A stretch of DNA of 64,000 nt from Aliivibrio wodanis. Lineage in GTDB: Bacteria > Pseudomonadota > Gammaproteobacteria > Enterobacterales > Vibrionaceae. A program made the translations under genes and the position numbers. Below are positions 49,422 to 59,661 of the stretch, piece by piece. The notes under the pieces are model-generated. The model was not told where the DNA came from. It searched no databases and was given only the letters and a program-made list of their open reading frames with translations. The stretch is from contig LN554846.1 in NCBI GenBank assembly GCA_000953695.1, positions 868,001 to 932,000 on the forward strand, given 5' to 3'. Every line of letters starts with the position of its first letter. Positions within the stretch are counted from its first letter, which is position 1.

Positions 49422-50558
49422 TTAACTTTGCTCGTATTGTCCGTTAACAACAGTCGCTTTTACATTGAAGTCACGATCAAAAATAGCAAGGTTAGCTACC
49501 ATGCCTTTCTTAATACGGCCAAGTTTGTTATCTACACCCATTGCTTGAGCAGGATATAGCGTAGCCATACGTAGTGCTTCGTCTAAAGCGATTCCAACGT
49601 GCTCAACTGTATTCTGAACTGCTTCAATCATAGTCAGAGCTGAGCCGCCTAATGTGCCATTTTCATCAACACATTTACCATCCTTGTAATATACTTTCTT
49701 ACCAACAAAAATAAAGTATTCCATGTCTGCACCTGCAGGAGCTGTGGCATCGGTCACTAATACTAGCTTTTCTTTCTTTATTTTATGCGCAATACGGATG
49801 TTTGCGTAGTCAACGTGGAAGCCATCAGCAATGATGCCAGCATAGACATCTGGAGTATCGTAGATAGCACCAACAACACCTGGTTCACGGCCAACCATAG
49901 GTGTCATAGCGTTAAACAGGTGAGTAGCAAAAGTGATACCTGATTCAAAACCTTGGCGAGCTTCAGCATAAGTTGCGTTTGTGTGGCCGATAGATACAAC
50001 AATTCCTGCTTTGTATAGGCGTTCAATGTGCTCTGGATCATTTAGTTCTGGAGCGAGTGTCACTTTAGCAATTAAATCAGCGTTATCACACATCAGTTGA
50101 ATCATATCTGAATCAGAGTTACGGATATGATCAACACTGTGAATGCCTTTTTTCATCACATTTAAGTATGGGCCTTCAAGATGTAGACCTAGTGATTGGT
50201 TTTGGTATTTGTTGTGGTATTCACGAGCAGCTTCGATTGAAGCGCGCATATCTTCATCAGAAGAGGTGATTAACGTAGGCAAGAAGCTAGTACAACCAGA
50301 CTTAAGGTTAGCTTCATGCATGATTTGCATTGTTTCTGCTGTGATTTCATCATTCAGCATCACGCCACCACAACCATTTAATTGTAGGTCAATAAAGCCT
50401 GGACTTAAGATTGCACCTTTTAAATCTTTTAATTCAATATCTTGAGGTAATTCAGAGTTAGGGCAGATAGTGCCAATCTCTGCTCCATTTATGATGACTG
50501 AATGATCCACAAGAACATCGGTACCAGTATAAACCTTACAGTTAGTTAGCGCATACAT
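49422..50558 (-). CDS. nagA: N-acetylglucosamine-6-phosphate deacetylase
   Basis: Converts GlcNAc-6-phosphate to glucosamine-6-phosphate, removing the NagC inducer. It has 378 residues in an amidohydrolase fold. Visible active-site segments are [35 protein letters not shown] and VTDATAPAG. It is first in nagA-nagC, divergent from nagE. No nagB (deaminase) is present here. Confidence 0.96.
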   Translation of the reverse strand: MYALTNCKVYTGTDVLVDHSVIINGAEIGTICPNSELPQDIELKDLKGAILSPGFIDLQLNGCGGVMLNDEITAETMQIMHEANLKSGCTSFLPTLITSSDEDMRASIEAAREYHNKYQNQSLGLHLEGPYLNVMKKGIHSVDHIRNSDSDMIQLMCDNADLIAKVTLAPELNDPEHIERLYKAGIVVSIGHTNATYAEARQGFESGITFATHLFNAMTPMVGREPGVVGAIYDTPDVYAGIIADGFHVDYANIRIAHKIKKEKLVLVTDATAPAGADMEYFIFVGKKVYYKDGKCVDENGTLGGSALTMIEAVQNTVEHVGIALDEALRMATLYPAQAMGVDNKLGRIKKGMVANLAIFDRDFNVKATVVNGQYEQS

Positions 50559-50674
50559 AGATTGAATCCTTTAATTATAATTTATAGTACAAAAAAATAT
50601 TAATTTTTTGTTGAAATTTTTAAGCAAGTGAAAATAGAACTGCTTACTGAGCGGTACACTCAATTATTTAAATG

Positions 50675-50697
50675 TTTCGTTCAGTAATGACAAATTT
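50675..50697 (+). promoter_or_regulatory. NagC-operator-like site, nagA side
   Basis: A 23-base element starting TTTCGTTCAGTAA lies within a partial palindrome (AAAT at one end, ATTT at the other). It matches the element at 50887-50909, read on the other strand, at 18 of 23 positions. It lies 117 bases upstream of nagA. Confidence 0.5.
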
Positions 50698-50801
50698 AGG
50701 TGATGCATCCACCAAATATTATTCCTGATGCTCTATTCTTTCGAATGATAAAATAAGTTTTATGATCTCGCTAGCAAAAACCCCTAAATATTGCCTCTGC
50801 A

Positions 50802-50817
50802 GGTGATAATGATCACA
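50802..50817. promoter_or_regulatory. CRP-like site between nagA and nagE
   Basis: GGTGA-TAATGA-TCACA matches the CRP core TGTGA-N6-TCACA at 9 of 10 bases. It sits between the two NagC-like elements, in keeping with catabolite control of nag genes. Confidence 0.65.
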
Positions 50818-50886
50818 ATTACCTCGCTTTTAATTTGCGGGGCGAAATTAATCCCTTACACTTGGCCTAGTTAATAACGAGTAGCG

Positions 50887-50909
50887 AAATAAGTTTTTAG
50901 TGAACGAAA
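50887..50909 (-). promoter_or_regulatory. NagC-operator-like site, nagE side
   Basis: Read on the minus strand it starts TTTCGTTCACTAA and matches the other site at 18 of 23 positions. It lies 48 bases upstream of the nagE start, where a repressor would block transcription. Centre-to-centre distance is 212 bases, about 20 helical turns, which suits looping. Confidence 0.5.
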
Positions 50910-50956
50910 TTACGTTATTCAAAAAAATCTAAAATCCTTATAGGGGGAATCTAAAG

Positions 50957-52447
50957 GTGAATATTTTAGGATATTTTCAAAAAGTAGGTAAAGCACTGAT
51001 GGTACCAGTTGCTACACTACCTGCAGCAGCAATTTTAATGGGTATTGGTTACTGGATTGACCCAGTGGCTTGGGGCGGCAACAATGCACTAGCAGCGTTT
51101 TTAATTAAAGCTGGTGCGGCTATCATCGATAACATGTCAGTACTGTTCGCAGTTGGTGTTGCTTATGGTATGTCTAAAGATAAAGATGGTGCAGCAGCAC
51201 TTTCTGGTTTTGTTGGTTTCCTTGTTGTAACAACACTTCTTGCACCTGGTGCAGTCGCTCAAATTCAAGGTATTGACCCTTCTGCAGTTCCTGCTGCATT
51301 TGGTAAAATCAATAACCAATTTGTTGGTATCCTAGTTGGTATCGTATCTGCTGAGATCTACAACCGTTTCTCTGCTGTTGAACTGCATAAAGCTCTTGCA
51401 TTCTTCTCAGGTAAGCGTCTTGTACCTATCTTAACTTCTTTTGCAGGTATCTTAATTGCATTCGTACTAATGTACGTATGGCCTGCAATCTACGGTGGCC
51501 TTGTACATTTTGGTGAATCAATCCAAGGTATGGGTTCTGCGGGTGCTGGTATCTATGCATTCTTTAACCGTCTACTTATCCCTGTAGGTCTTCACCATGC
51601 ACTTAACTCAGTGTTCTGGTTCGACGTTGCTGGTATTAACGACATCCCTAACTTCCTAGGTGGCGCTAAGTCTATCGCTGAAGGTACTGCAACTGTAGGT
51701 GTTACAGGTATGTACCAAGCTGGTTTCTTCCCAATCATGATGTTTGGTCTACCAGGTGCAGCACTAGCTATCTACCACACAGCTAAAGTTGAGAACAAAG
51801 AAAAAGTAGCATCAATCATGATTGCCGCAGGTTTCGCATCGTTCTTCACTGGTGTTACTGAACCACTTGAATTCTCATTCATGTTCCTTGCTCCTGCACT
51901 ATACGTAGTTCACGCAGCATTAACAGGTATCTCAGTATTCATCGCAGCTTCAATGCAGTGGATTGCAGGTTTCGGTTTCTCAGCAGGTCTAGTAGATATG
52001 GTTCTTTCTACTCGTAACCCACTAGCTGTTAACTGGTACATGCTAATTATCCAAGGTATCGTATTCTTCGCAATCTACTACTTCATCTTCCGTGCTGTAA
52101 TCGTTAAGTTCAATCTTAAGACTCCAGGCCGTGAAGACGACGATGAAGAAGAAAGTTCAGTTCGTGGTTCTAAAGAAACTGGTGAACTAGCTAAGCAATA
52201 CCTTAAAGCTCTAGGTGGTCACGATAACCTAGAAAACATTGATGCTTGTATTACTCGTCTACGCTTAACTCTTAAAGACACTAGCGTAATCAGCGAGAAG
52301 CAACTGAAAGCACTAGGTGCAATGGGTGTAGTGAAACTTGGTTCAAACAATGTTCAAGTTATCCTTGGTCCTCTTGCTGAAATCGTAGCTGGCGAAATGA
52401 AAAAAATCCCAGCTTCTGAAGACCTAACAGCAGTTGCATTACCATAA
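50957..52447 (+). CDS. nagE: N-acetylglucosamine PTS transporter, EIICB
   Basis: Inner-membrane PTS permease that imports and phosphorylates GlcNAc. It has 496 residues: EIIC membrane domain (about 1-390) and EIIB domain with phosphocysteine 431 in CITRLRLT. It lacks the EIIA domain fused in E. coli NagE (648 residues), so phosphate must come from a separate EIIA, probably EIIA-Glc. Codon use is very regular, as in highly expressed genes. The start follows AGGGGG. Confidence 0.95.
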   Translation: MNILGYFQKVGKALMVPVATLPAAAILMGIGYWIDPVAWGGNNALAAFLIKAGAAIIDNMSVLFAVGVAYGMSKDKDGAAALSGFVGFLVVTTLLAPGAVAQIQGIDPSAVPAAFGKINNQFVGILVGIVSAEIYNRFSAVELHKALAFFSGKRLVPILTSFAGILIAFVLMYVWPAIYGGLVHFGESIQGMGSAGAGIYAFFNRLLIPVGLHHALNSVFWFDVAGINDIPNFLGGAKSIAEGTATVGVTGMYQAGFFPIMMFGLPGAALAIYHTAKVENKEKVASIMIAAGFASFFTGVTEPLEFSFMFLAPALYVVHAALTGISVFIAASMQWIAGFGFSAGLVDMVLSTRNPLAVNWYMLIIQGIVFFAIYYFIFRAVIVKFNLKTPGREDDDEEESSVRGSKETGELAKQYLKALGGHDNLENIDACITRLRLTLKDTSVISEKQLKALGAMGVVKLGSNNVQVILGPLAEIVAGEMKKIPASEDLTAVALP

Positions 52448-52474
52448 TTATTGAGTAAATTAACTCAAATGACT

Positions 52475-52504
52475 AAGCCGCTCTCTTTAGAGCGGCTTTT
52501 TTTA
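52475..52504 (+). terminator. Terminator of nagE
   Basis: Perfect AAGCCGCTCT and AGAGCGGCTT arms with a 4-base loop are followed by T7. Confidence 0.93.
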
Positions 52505-52622
52505 TGTAAATAAAGCAACTATTTGATTCTATATATTGAGTATTGGCGCATAATTGTGGATCATAGGGCTATATGAACAATCTGTTCTTTTTGCAATTAC
52601 TAATACCAATGAGGTGCTTTAG

Positions 52623-54281
52623 ATGAGTGAAACTGAAACTCGTCCTACCAACTTTATCCGTCAAATTATTGATGAAGACCTAAAGTCAGGTAAACATTCC
52701 AGTGTCCATACTCGTTTCCCGCCAGAGCCGAACGGTTATCTGCATATCGGACACGCAAAATCTATCTGTTTAAACTTTGGTATTGCTCAAGATTACCAGG
52801 GACAGTGTAATCTACGTTTTGATGATACTAACCCTGAAAAAGAAGACATTGAATACGTTGAGTCGATCAAAAATGATGTTAAATGGTTAGGCTTTGATTG
52901 GAGTGGTGATATTCATTATTCTTCAAACTACTTTGATAAACTGTATGGTTACGCTGTAGAGCTAATTGAAAAAGGCCTAGCTTATGTTGATGAGTTAACG
53001 TCTGAACAAATGCGTGAGTACCGTGGTTCACTTAAAGAGCCAGGTAAAAACAGCCCATACCGTGATCGTAGTGTGGAAGATAACCTTGCTCTATTTGAGC
53101 AAATGCGTGATGGTAAATTTAAAGAAGGAACGATCTGTTTACGTGCAAAGATCGATATGGCTTCTTCTTTTATCGTAATGCGCGATCCAGTAATTTATCG
53201 TATTCGCTTCGCAACTCATCATCAAACAGGTGATAAGTGGTGTATCTATCCAATGTACGATTTTACTCATTGTATTTCGGATGCACTTGAAGGCATTACA
53301 CACTCAATTTGTACATTAGAATTTCAAGATAACCGTCGTTTATACGATTGGGTCTTAGAAAATATTACGATTGATTGCCAACCACATCAGTATGAGTTTA
53401 GCCGTCTAAACTTAGAATACACGATCATGTCTAAGCGTAAGCTGAATGAACTAGTGACTGAAAAATTAGTAAATGGTTGGGACGATCCACGTATGCCTAC
53501 TGTTTCTGGTTTACGTCGTCGTGGTTTTACAGCAGCATCTATTCGTGAATTCTGTAAGCGTATTGGTGTAACTAAGCAAGAAAATATGATCGAATTTGGT
53601 TCACTAGAATCTTGTATTCGTGATGACTTGAATGAAAATGCACCTCGTGCAATGGCAGTTCTTGAGCCTGTTAAAATCGTAATTGAAAACTACGAAGAAG
53701 GTAAAGTTGAGACACTTAGCGTAGCCAATCATCCTAACAAACCTGAAATGGGTAAGCGCGATGTACCATTCACTCGTGAAGTGTATATTGAACAAGATGA
53801 CTTCCGTGAAGAAGCAAACAAAAAGTACAAGCGTTTGGTTCTTGGTAAAGAAGTTCGCCTACGTGGTGCTTATGTTATTCAAGCAAACCGTATTGAAAAA
53901 GACGAAGCGGGTAACATTACTACTATCTTCTGTAGCTATGATGCAGAAACACTAGGTAAAAACCCAGCAGATGGTCGTAAAGTGAAGGGCGTTATTCATT
54001 GGGTATCAGCAGAGAAAGCCATTCCTGCTGAAATCCGTTTATACGATCGTTTATTCAACGTGCCAAACCCTGCAGCTCTGGAAGATTTCTCAGAAAGCAT
54101 TAATCCAGAGTCATTGATTACTAAGCATGGTTTTGTAGAACCAAGCTTAGCAACAGCAGAAGCAGAAGCTGGCTATCAGTTTGAGCGTACTGGTTACTTC
54201 TGTATTGACAATAAAGACTCTACACCAGAGGCTCTTGTTTTCAACCGTACAGTAGGCTTACGTGATACTTGGGAAGGTTAA
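52623..54281 (+). CDS. glnS: Glutaminyl-tRNA synthetase
   Basis: Class I aminoacyl-tRNA synthetase charging tRNA-Gln directly. It has 552 residues (E. coli 554). The HIGH motif is exact (YLHIGHAKS), the KMSKS-type motif reads IMSKRK, and the catalytic fold includes [11 protein letters not shown]. Two C-terminal beta-barrel anticodon domains are intact. It is next to nagE, as in E. coli. Confidence 0.98.
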   Translation: MSETETRPTNFIRQIIDEDLKSGKHSSVHTRFPPEPNGYLHIGHAKSICLNFGIAQDYQGQCNLRFDDTNPEKEDIEYVESIKNDVKWLGFDWSGDIHYSSNYFDKLYGYAVELIEKGLAYVDELTSEQMREYRGSLKEPGKNSPYRDRSVEDNLALFEQMRDGKFKEGTICLRAKIDMASSFIVMRDPVIYRIRFATHHQTGDKWCIYPMYDFTHCISDALEGITHSICTLEFQDNRRLYDWVLENITIDCQPHQYEFSRLNLEYTIMSKRKLNELVTEKLVNGWDDPRMPTVSGLRRRGFTAASIREFCKRIGVTKQENMIEFGSLESCIRDDLNENAPRAMAVLEPVKIVIENYEEGKVETLSVANHPNKPEMGKRDVPFTREVYIEQDDFREEANKKYKRLVLGKEVRLRGAYVIQANRIEKDEAGNITTIFCSYDAETLGKNPADGRKVKGVIHWVSAEKAIPAEIRLYDRLFNVPNPAALEDFSESINPESLITKHGFVEPSLATAEAEAGYQFERTGYFCIDNKDSTPEALVFNRTVGLRDTWEG

Positions 54282-54305
54282 CCTTAACTAAGTAACAAAT
54301 AATAA

Positions 54306-54333
54306 AAAACCAGCAGAAATGCTGGTTTTTTTA
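54306..54333 (+). terminator. Terminator of glnS
   Basis: AAAACCAGCA and TGCTGGTTTT with a GAAA loop are followed by T residues. A-rich flank may also serve the convergent fur gene. Confidence 0.9.
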
Positions 54334-54359
54334 TGACTATGATTTTCTAAAGTGGACGA

Positions 54360-54803
54360 TTAACCTTTATGAGCTTCGTTATTATCAACGCAGTCACCAG
54401 TAATACAGTGGCCGTATAGATATAAACTGTGGTTCGTTAGTCGTACATTATATTTTTGAGCAATTTCTGTTTGACGATCTTCAATGATATCATCAGAGAA
54501 TTCGATCACTTTACCGCAATCTAAGCAAACTAAATGGTCATGGTGATGCTGAGTTGCTAATTCAAATACAGATTTTCCGCCTTCAAAGTGATGACGAGTC
54601 ACAATACCTGCATCATCAAATTGGTTTAATACGCGATATACAGTAGCAAGACCAATCTCTTCGCCAATATCTATTAATTTTTTATACAAATCTTCTGCAC
54701 TGATGTGTTGGCAATCTGGTTGTTGAAGCACTTCTAAAATCTTCAGGCGTGGAAGAGTAACCTTTAAACCGGCTTTTTTTAGTGCTTGGTTGTTATCTGA
54801 CAT
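54360..54803 (-). CDS. fur: Ferric uptake regulator Fur
   Basis: Fe2+-dependent dimeric repressor of iron acquisition genes. The start at 54803 (MSDNNQALKKAG, 147 residues) matches E. coli Fur; the ATG at 54824 adds seven residues. The winged helix LATVYRVLNQFDDAGIV and metal ligands in HHHHDH, CLDCGK and NHSLYLYGHC are intact. It is close to fldA, as in E. coli, but a convergent gene is inserted between them. Confidence 0.97.
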   Translation of the reverse strand: MSDNNQALKKAGLKVTLPRLKILEVLQQPDCQHISAEDLYKKLIDIGEEIGLATVYRVLNQFDDAGIVTRHHFEGGKSVFELATQHHHDHLVCLDCGKVIEFSDDIIEDRQTEIAQKYNVRLTNHSLYLYGHCITGDCVDNNEAHKG

Positions 54804-54983
54804 CGACTTTTCCTGTATTGACATTCTGCATCGATTTTTTGTGCAGTTTTAATAAGTTAATTATAGGGAACATTCAATCCAGTTGATACCTTATCTGTAC
54901 GATCTCTTACAAAAAAATAGATGTTGATCTTTTGTTAATAAAACTATTATGATGAGGTCAGACCAGAATCAAGGATGATAAAT

Positions 54984-55448
54984 ATGTATAAGTACTTTAC
55001 CCCAAAAATCGTAAGAAGGGCATTGAATATTTGGCCACCGTTTTGGGGCGCAGGGATATCTATCCAAACTATTGCGCCTGATTTTCAAGAAGTACGAGTG
55101 ATATTAAAAGATCGCTTTTGGAATCGTAATGCAAATAGAAGCCAGTATGGAGGGAGTATTTTTTCTATGACAGATCCCGTGTTTTCGTTAATGTTAATGG
55201 GGATACTAAGAGAAGAGTACTTCGTATGGGATAAGCAGTCTGAAATAGATTTTATTTCACCAGGTACCAGTGATTTGAATGCACATTTTTTGATCTCAGA
55301 TGAGAAAATTGAAGAAATTAAGCAGTTGACTGAGAGTGGAGAAAAATGCTTTCCGAAATTTGAAGTGTGTATCTATGATAAAAAAGGAAAGGTAGTAGCG
55401 CGAGTAAATAGAACTTTATATGTGAGGAAAAAACCAGAGTTTAGATAA
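54984..55448 (+). CDS. DUF4442 hot-dog thioesterase-like protein
   Basis: A 154-residue protein resembling the DUF4442/YiiD-C-like hot-dog fold. It carries NRNANRSQYGGSIFSMTDPV, the region where hot-dog thioesterases keep their active-site residues, and WPPFWGAGI near the N-terminus. An acyl-CoA thioesterase role is plausible but unproven. The start at 54984 has AAGGA eight bases upstream; 54975 is the alternative. It is convergent with fldA. Confidence 0.8.
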   Translation: MYKYFTPKIVRRALNIWPPFWGAGISIQTIAPDFQEVRVILKDRFWNRNANRSQYGGSIFSMTDPVFSLMLMGILREEYFVWDKQSEIDFISPGTSDLNAHFLISDEKIEEIKQLTESGEKCFPKFEVCIYDKKGKVVARVNRTLYVRKKPEFR

Positions 55449-55490
55449 TGCTCTCTACTTTCTTAATTATAAAAGTAAGAAGAGAGCATC
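55449..55490. terminator. Bidirectional terminator between thioesterase-like gene and fldA
   Basis: Long hairpin with outer arms ATGCTCTCT and AGAGAGCAT, then inner pairing of TACTTTCTTA with TAAGA-type sequence. It lies between convergent genes and lacks a strong T-run. Confidence 0.6.
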
Positions 55491-55500
55491 ATAATGAGAA

Positions 55501-56028
55501 TTAGTCTTCTAATTCTGCAAGACACATTTCTTCATGGATTTGTTTAACCCATGCAGTTACACGCTCTTCAGTAAGCTCTGGTTGACGATCTTCATCAATA
55601 CAAAGACCTACAAAATTATCTTCATCAACTAGGGCTTTAGATGCTTCAAATTCATAGCCTTCAGTTGGCCAGTAACCAATTACAGTGCCGCCTTTTGCTT
55701 CAACGATGTCACGGATGTTACCCATAGCATCACAGAAGTATTCAGCGTAATCTTCTTGATCACCACAGCCAAAAATAGCAACAAGTTTAGTTGAGAAATC
55801 AATGCCTTCTAATTCAGGAAAGAAATCATCCCAATCACATTGAGCTTCACCGTAGTACCATGTAGGGATACCTAGAAGTAGAAGATCGAAGTTATCAATA
55901 TCTTCTTTGCTGCTTTTTGCTATGTCTTGAACGTGAACTAGCTTTTTCCCAAGCTGTTTTTGAATCATCTTGCCAACAGCTTCAGTATTACCTGTGTCGC
56001 TACCAAAGAAGAGTCCTACACTTGCCAT
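55501..56028 (-). CDS. fldA: Flavodoxin I
   Basis: FMN electron carrier for reductive enzymes such as IspG, IspH and ribonucleotide reductase activation. It has 175 residues. The phosphate loop is GSDTGNTEAV and the isoalloxazine loops are GIPTWYYGEAQCDW and GCGDQEDYAEYFCDAMG. Acidic surface and C-terminus are typical of long-chain flavodoxins. Confidence 0.97.
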   Translation of the reverse strand: MASVGLFFGSDTGNTEAVGKMIQKQLGKKLVHVQDIAKSSKEDIDNFDLLLLGIPTWYYGEAQCDWDDFFPELEGIDFSTKLVAIFGCGDQEDYAEYFCDAMGNIRDIVEAKGGTVIGYWPTEGYEFEASKALVDEDNFVGLCIDEDRQPELTEERVTAWVKQIHEEMCLAELED

Positions 56029-56087
56029 ATGATGAATACCTGTATTTGTCTGTATTAATTAAAAATAGATGTTATTAGATCAGTAAC

Positions 56088-56309
56088 TTAACCTAGACCA
56101 GAGCCTTCCCAGCTTAGCTGAATAATCCCTTTTGCAATAAAGCCTGTACAGCCTAAAAAGAGAACTAGCCAAACAATTTTTCGGCCAAAAGGGGGGACAT
56201 TCGCTTGTTTTAATACATCTTTAATAGCCATGCCGATAAAGAAAAATATCGAGGCAAACAGTAAATCTAATCCAATAGATTCAATGAGATCAAAATGTTC
56301 ATACAGCAT
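56088..56309 (-). CDS. DUF2788 two-helix membrane protein
   Basis: A 73-residue protein with two transmembrane segments (about 14-31 and 45-64) joined by a short basic loop (KDVLKQANVPPFGRKI). It resembles DUF2788 proteins found beside ybfF and fldA in vibrios. The function is unknown. It probably shares an operon with ybfF and fldA. Confidence 0.8.
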   Translation of the reverse strand: MLYEHFDLIESIGLDLLFASIFFFIGMAIKDVLKQANVPPFGRKIVWLVLFLGCTGFIAKGIIQLSWEGSGLG

Positions 56310-56397
56310 GAATCACCCTTTATCTTAAGTAAGCGACCTAAATCTGATCGAATAATTTGGCAAAACTATATCATAGCTTTGACCTTGTTGGTATGGA

Positions 56398-57174
56398 TTA
56401 TCTATTACCAGCTTTTACTAGAAATCGATTTATGACTCGATAAATGGTTTCTGGCTTTTCTGCATGCAGCCAATGACCAGTACCACTGACAATATGTGCC
56501 TTAGCTTTTGGAAATTGAGCCATGATTTCTTGTTGGTATGCAGGTTGAATATAGTCAGAATTTTCGCCTTTTATGAATAAGACATCTCCCTGAAAAGGGC
56601 TAATGTGCTTCCAACCGATAATATGATGATAATTGTTAAGTAATGCAGTGACATTAAAACGTAATGAAAGAAATTTATCGTCTTTATATAATGATTTGCT
56701 TAAAAATTGACGTACACCTGGATCAGTAATTGAAGTTGCAAGTAATTGATCTGCTTCTTTTCGGGTTGTTGGCGGAGTATCTATAATATGCTGAAGCCCA
56801 GCAAAGACAGCATCATGCTTTCGTTCTGGATAAGCAACAGGTGCCATATCTAATACAATTAAGGATTTAATTAAGTCAGCTTTTTGGTCAGCAAGGGCCA
56901 TCGCAACTTTTCCACCCATAGAGTGACCTATAATATGCGCAGATGAAATGCTGAGATGATCAAGTAAGCTGATTACATCAGAAGATAATGACTGATAAGT
57001 ATGATCATCAGAATGAAATGAAAGGCCATGATTACGGAGATCAATACTGATCACTCGATAATCACTTTCAAGTTGTCGTGCAAGCAACCCGAGATTATCT
57101 AAATTGCCAAATAAGCCATGAATAAGGATCAAAGGATCCCCATTTCCTTGTTCTTTATAGTTAAGCTGCTTCAT
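56398..57174 (-). CDS. ybfF: Alpha/beta hydrolase, YbfF-type esterase
   Basis: A 258-residue alpha/beta hydrolase. The oxyanion region is LIHGLFGNLDN, the nucleophile elbow is GHSMGGKVAM, and the catalytic histidine is near the C-terminus in GTGHWLHAEKP. E. coli YbfF is an esterase acting on acyl-CoA-like substrates in vitro. It is divergent from seqA, as in E. coli. Confidence 0.93.
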   Translation of the reverse strand: MKQLNYKEQGNGDPLILIHGLFGNLDNLGLLARQLESDYRVISIDLRNHGLSFHSDDHTYQSLSSDVISLLDHLSISSAHIIGHSMGGKVAMALADQKADLIKSLIVLDMAPVAYPERKHDAVFAGLQHIIDTPPTTRKEADQLLATSITDPGVRQFLSKSLYKDDKFLSLRFNVTALLNNYHHIIGWKHISPFQGDVLFIKGENSDYIQPAYQQEIMAQFPKAKAHIVSGTGHWLHAEKPETIYRVINRFLVKAGNR

Positions 57175-57268
57175 TTTTCTTTTTTGTGATAGGTTTGTCG
57201 TAGAGTATCACGATTATACAAGGTATAATCGTGCCTTCATAAATAGATTATAGAATACGAACCATATA

Positions 57269-57811
57269 ATGAAGACAATTGAAGTAGACGAAGAACTATA
57301 CCGCTTTATTGCGAGTCAAACTCAACACATCGGTGAAAGTGCCTCTGATATTTTACGTCGTCTCTTATTGCAGCCATCACCTTCAGACCTTGCTATTTCT
57401 GCACCTGTTGAAGTACAGAAAAAAGGCATTATAGTCAGTAAAGATGCGGGTAAAGAGGCATCAGTAGATCGTGTTAAAGCGGTACGTACCTTATTAATCT
57501 CTGATGAATTTTCAGCATTAGATAAAGCGATTGATCGCTTTCTAACCGTGCTATCAGAATTATATAAAATTGACTCAAAAGCTTTTTCAGAAGCAACTGA
57601 AGTAAAAGGCAGAACTCGAGTTTATTTTGCAGACAATCAAGAGACATTGATTGCAAGTGGTAAAACAACCAAGCCAAGAGAAATCAATGGCACCCCATTT
57701 TGGGTTATCACAAATACAAATACTAATCGCAAGCGTCATATGGTTGATTTATTGATGGAGCGTATGGGCTTCCATCATGATTTAATTGAAAAAGTGTGCG
57801 CGGCAATTTAA
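57269..57811 (+). CDS. seqA: Replication initiation control protein SeqA
   Basis: Binds hemimethylated GATC pairs, sequesters oriC and organises new DNA behind the fork. It has 180 residues. The N-terminal multimerisation domain is MKTIEVDEELYRFIASQTQH, with a linker, then the C-terminal DNA-binding domain with GRTRVYFADNQETL, NGTPFWVITNTNTNRKR and HMVDLLMERMGF. It implies Dam methylation in the host. It is followed 50 bases later by pgm. Confidence 0.97.
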   Translation: MKTIEVDEELYRFIASQTQHIGESASDILRRLLLQPSPSDLAISAPVEVQKKGIIVSKDAGKEASVDRVKAVRTLLISDEFSALDKAIDRFLTVLSELYKIDSKAFSEATEVKGRTRVYFADNQETLIASGKTTKPREINGTPFWVITNTNTNRKRHMVDLLMERMGFHHDLIEKVCAAI

Positions 57812-57861
57812 TTTCCTTTGAGCCATTACTCAAATAATAATTTGTCACAAGGAACCGTCAA

Positions 57862-59508
57862 ATGGCTATACATCCTCGCGCAGGGCAAAAAGCCCAGCAA
57901 GAAGACCTACATAATATCCCTGCATTAGTTTCTAATTATTTTTTGTTAGAACCAGATGCTTCTAACCTAGATCAAAAAGTGCAATTTGGTACTTCAGGTC
58001 ATCGTGGTACAGCAGATAAAGCAACGTTTAATCAGCATCACATTTGGGCTATTGCTCAGGCTGTTGCCGATGTTCGAAAAGAGAACGGAGTAACAGGTCC
58101 GCTTTTCTTAGGAAAGGATACACATGCGTTATCTGAACCTGCTTTCATTTCAACCATTGAAGTGTTAGTTGCAAATGGTGTTGAAGTCATTATCCAAAAA
58201 GATAATGGCTATACACCAACACCAGGCATATCTCATGCAATTTTAACGCATAACGTTAAATTTAATGATAAAGCTGATGGTATTGTTATTACTCCTTCTC
58301 ATAATCCTCCTCAAGATGGTGGTATCAAATACAACCCTACACATGGTGGACCTGCGGAGGGTGAGTTAACAACAGCTATTGAAGATCAAGCTAATGCTTA
58401 TATTGCTAATGAGTTAAGTGGTGTGAAGCGTATTGCGATTAATGAAGCAATGAAGTCAGAGCTGGTTAAGCAAGTGGATTTAGTGAAGCCATATATTGAT
58501 GATCTGAAAAATGTAATCAATATTGAAGCGATTCAAAAAGCAAATTTAAAATTAGGTGTTGATCCATTAGGTGGTTCTGGCATCGAGTATTGGCGCCAAA
58601 TTGGTCAAGAGTTTGAGCTTGATCTTACTCTTGTTAGTGAAGCGATTGATCCATCATTTCAATTTATGTCATTAGATAAAGATGGCGTGGTTCGTATGGA
58701 TTGTTCTTCTCCTTATGCAATGGCTGGCTTATTATCATTAAAAGATGATTATGATTTAGCGTTTGGTAATGATCCTGATTATGATCGTCATGGTATTGTT
58801 ACACCATCAGGTTTAATGAATCCAAACCATTATCTAGCAGTATGTATTGATTATTTATATCGTAATCGTCCTGATTGGAAGCCAGAGGTTGCTGTAGGTA
58901 AAACGCTAGTATCTTCAGCGATTATTGATAAAGTGGTTGCTGATTTAGGCCGCGAGTTATGTGAAGTTCCTGTTGGCTTCAAATGGTTTGTTGATGGCTT
59001 ATATGCTGGATCTCTTGGTTTTGGTGGCGAAGAGAGTGCAGGTGCTTCTTTCTTACGTTTTGATGGGACACCTTGGTCAACAGATAAAGATGGTATTCTT
59101 TTATGTCTACTTGCGGCTGAAATTACAGCGACTACAGGTATGAACCCTCAAGAATACTACAACAAGCTAGCTGCTCAGCATGGTGAATCAAGTTATAACC
59201 GTATTCAAGCTGTTGCAAATAAAGCTCAAAAAGCAGTCTTAAGTAAACTGTCTCCGGAAATGGTTTCAGCTACAACACTTGCTGGCGATGAGATCACTGC
59301 GCGTTTAACGCATGCTCCAGGTAATGGTGCAGCTATTGGTGGTCTAAAAGTAACAACAGCGAACGGTTGGTTTGCTGCTCGCCCATCAGGAACAGAAGAA
59401 ATCTACAAGATTTACTGTGAAAGCTTTAAAGGTGCTGATCATTTAGCATTGATTGAGCAAGAAGCTCAAGAGATAGTAAGTAACGTATTTAAAGACGCAG
59501 GTTTGTAA
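57862..59508 (+). CDS. pgm: Phosphoglucomutase
   Basis: Interconverts glucose 1-phosphate and glucose 6-phosphate. It has 548 residues. The phosphoserine loop is [11 protein letters not shown], the metal loop is [10 protein letters not shown], the sugar loop is GFGGEESAG, and the C-terminal phosphate-binding loop is [11 protein letters not shown]. The seqA-pgm order matches E. coli. Confidence 0.97.
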   Translation: MAIHPRAGQKAQQEDLHNIPALVSNYFLLEPDASNLDQKVQFGTSGHRGTADKATFNQHHIWAIAQAVADVRKENGVTGPLFLGKDTHALSEPAFISTIEVLVANGVEVIIQKDNGYTPTPGISHAILTHNVKFNDKADGIVITPSHNPPQDGGIKYNPTHGGPAEGELTTAIEDQANAYIANELSGVKRIAINEAMKSELVKQVDLVKPYIDDLKNVINIEAIQKANLKLGVDPLGGSGIEYWRQIGQEFELDLTLVSEAIDPSFQFMSLDKDGVVRMDCSSPYAMAGLLSLKDDYDLAFGNDPDYDRHGIVTPSGLMNPNHYLAVCIDYLYRNRPDWKPEVAVGKTLVSSAIIDKVVADLGRELCEVPVGFKWFVDGLYAGSLGFGGEESAGASFLRFDGTPWSTDKDGILLCLLAAEITATTGMNPQEYYNKLAAQHGESSYNRIQAVANKAQKAVLSKLSPEMVSATTLAGDEITARLTHAPGNGAAIGGLKVTTANGWFAARPSGTEEIYKIYCESFKGADHLALIEQEAQEIVSNVFKDAGL

Positions 59509-59531
59509 TTTAAAACCAGTTAAGTCTTTAT

Positions 59532-59559
59532 AAAAAGCAGCGCATGTCGCTGCTTTTTT
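59532..59559 (+). terminator. Terminator of seqA-pgm
   Basis: AAAAAGCAGCG and CGCTGCTTTTT with a 5-base loop and T tail. Confidence 0.93.
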
Positions 59560-59661
59560 ATTACTGTCAGCATTTAATATCGATCCAAATAAGTATTAGA
59601 CCACTTTTCCTGCGTAATTTACTTACATTAGATGGGTATACGAAAATAAATAGGTATGATA

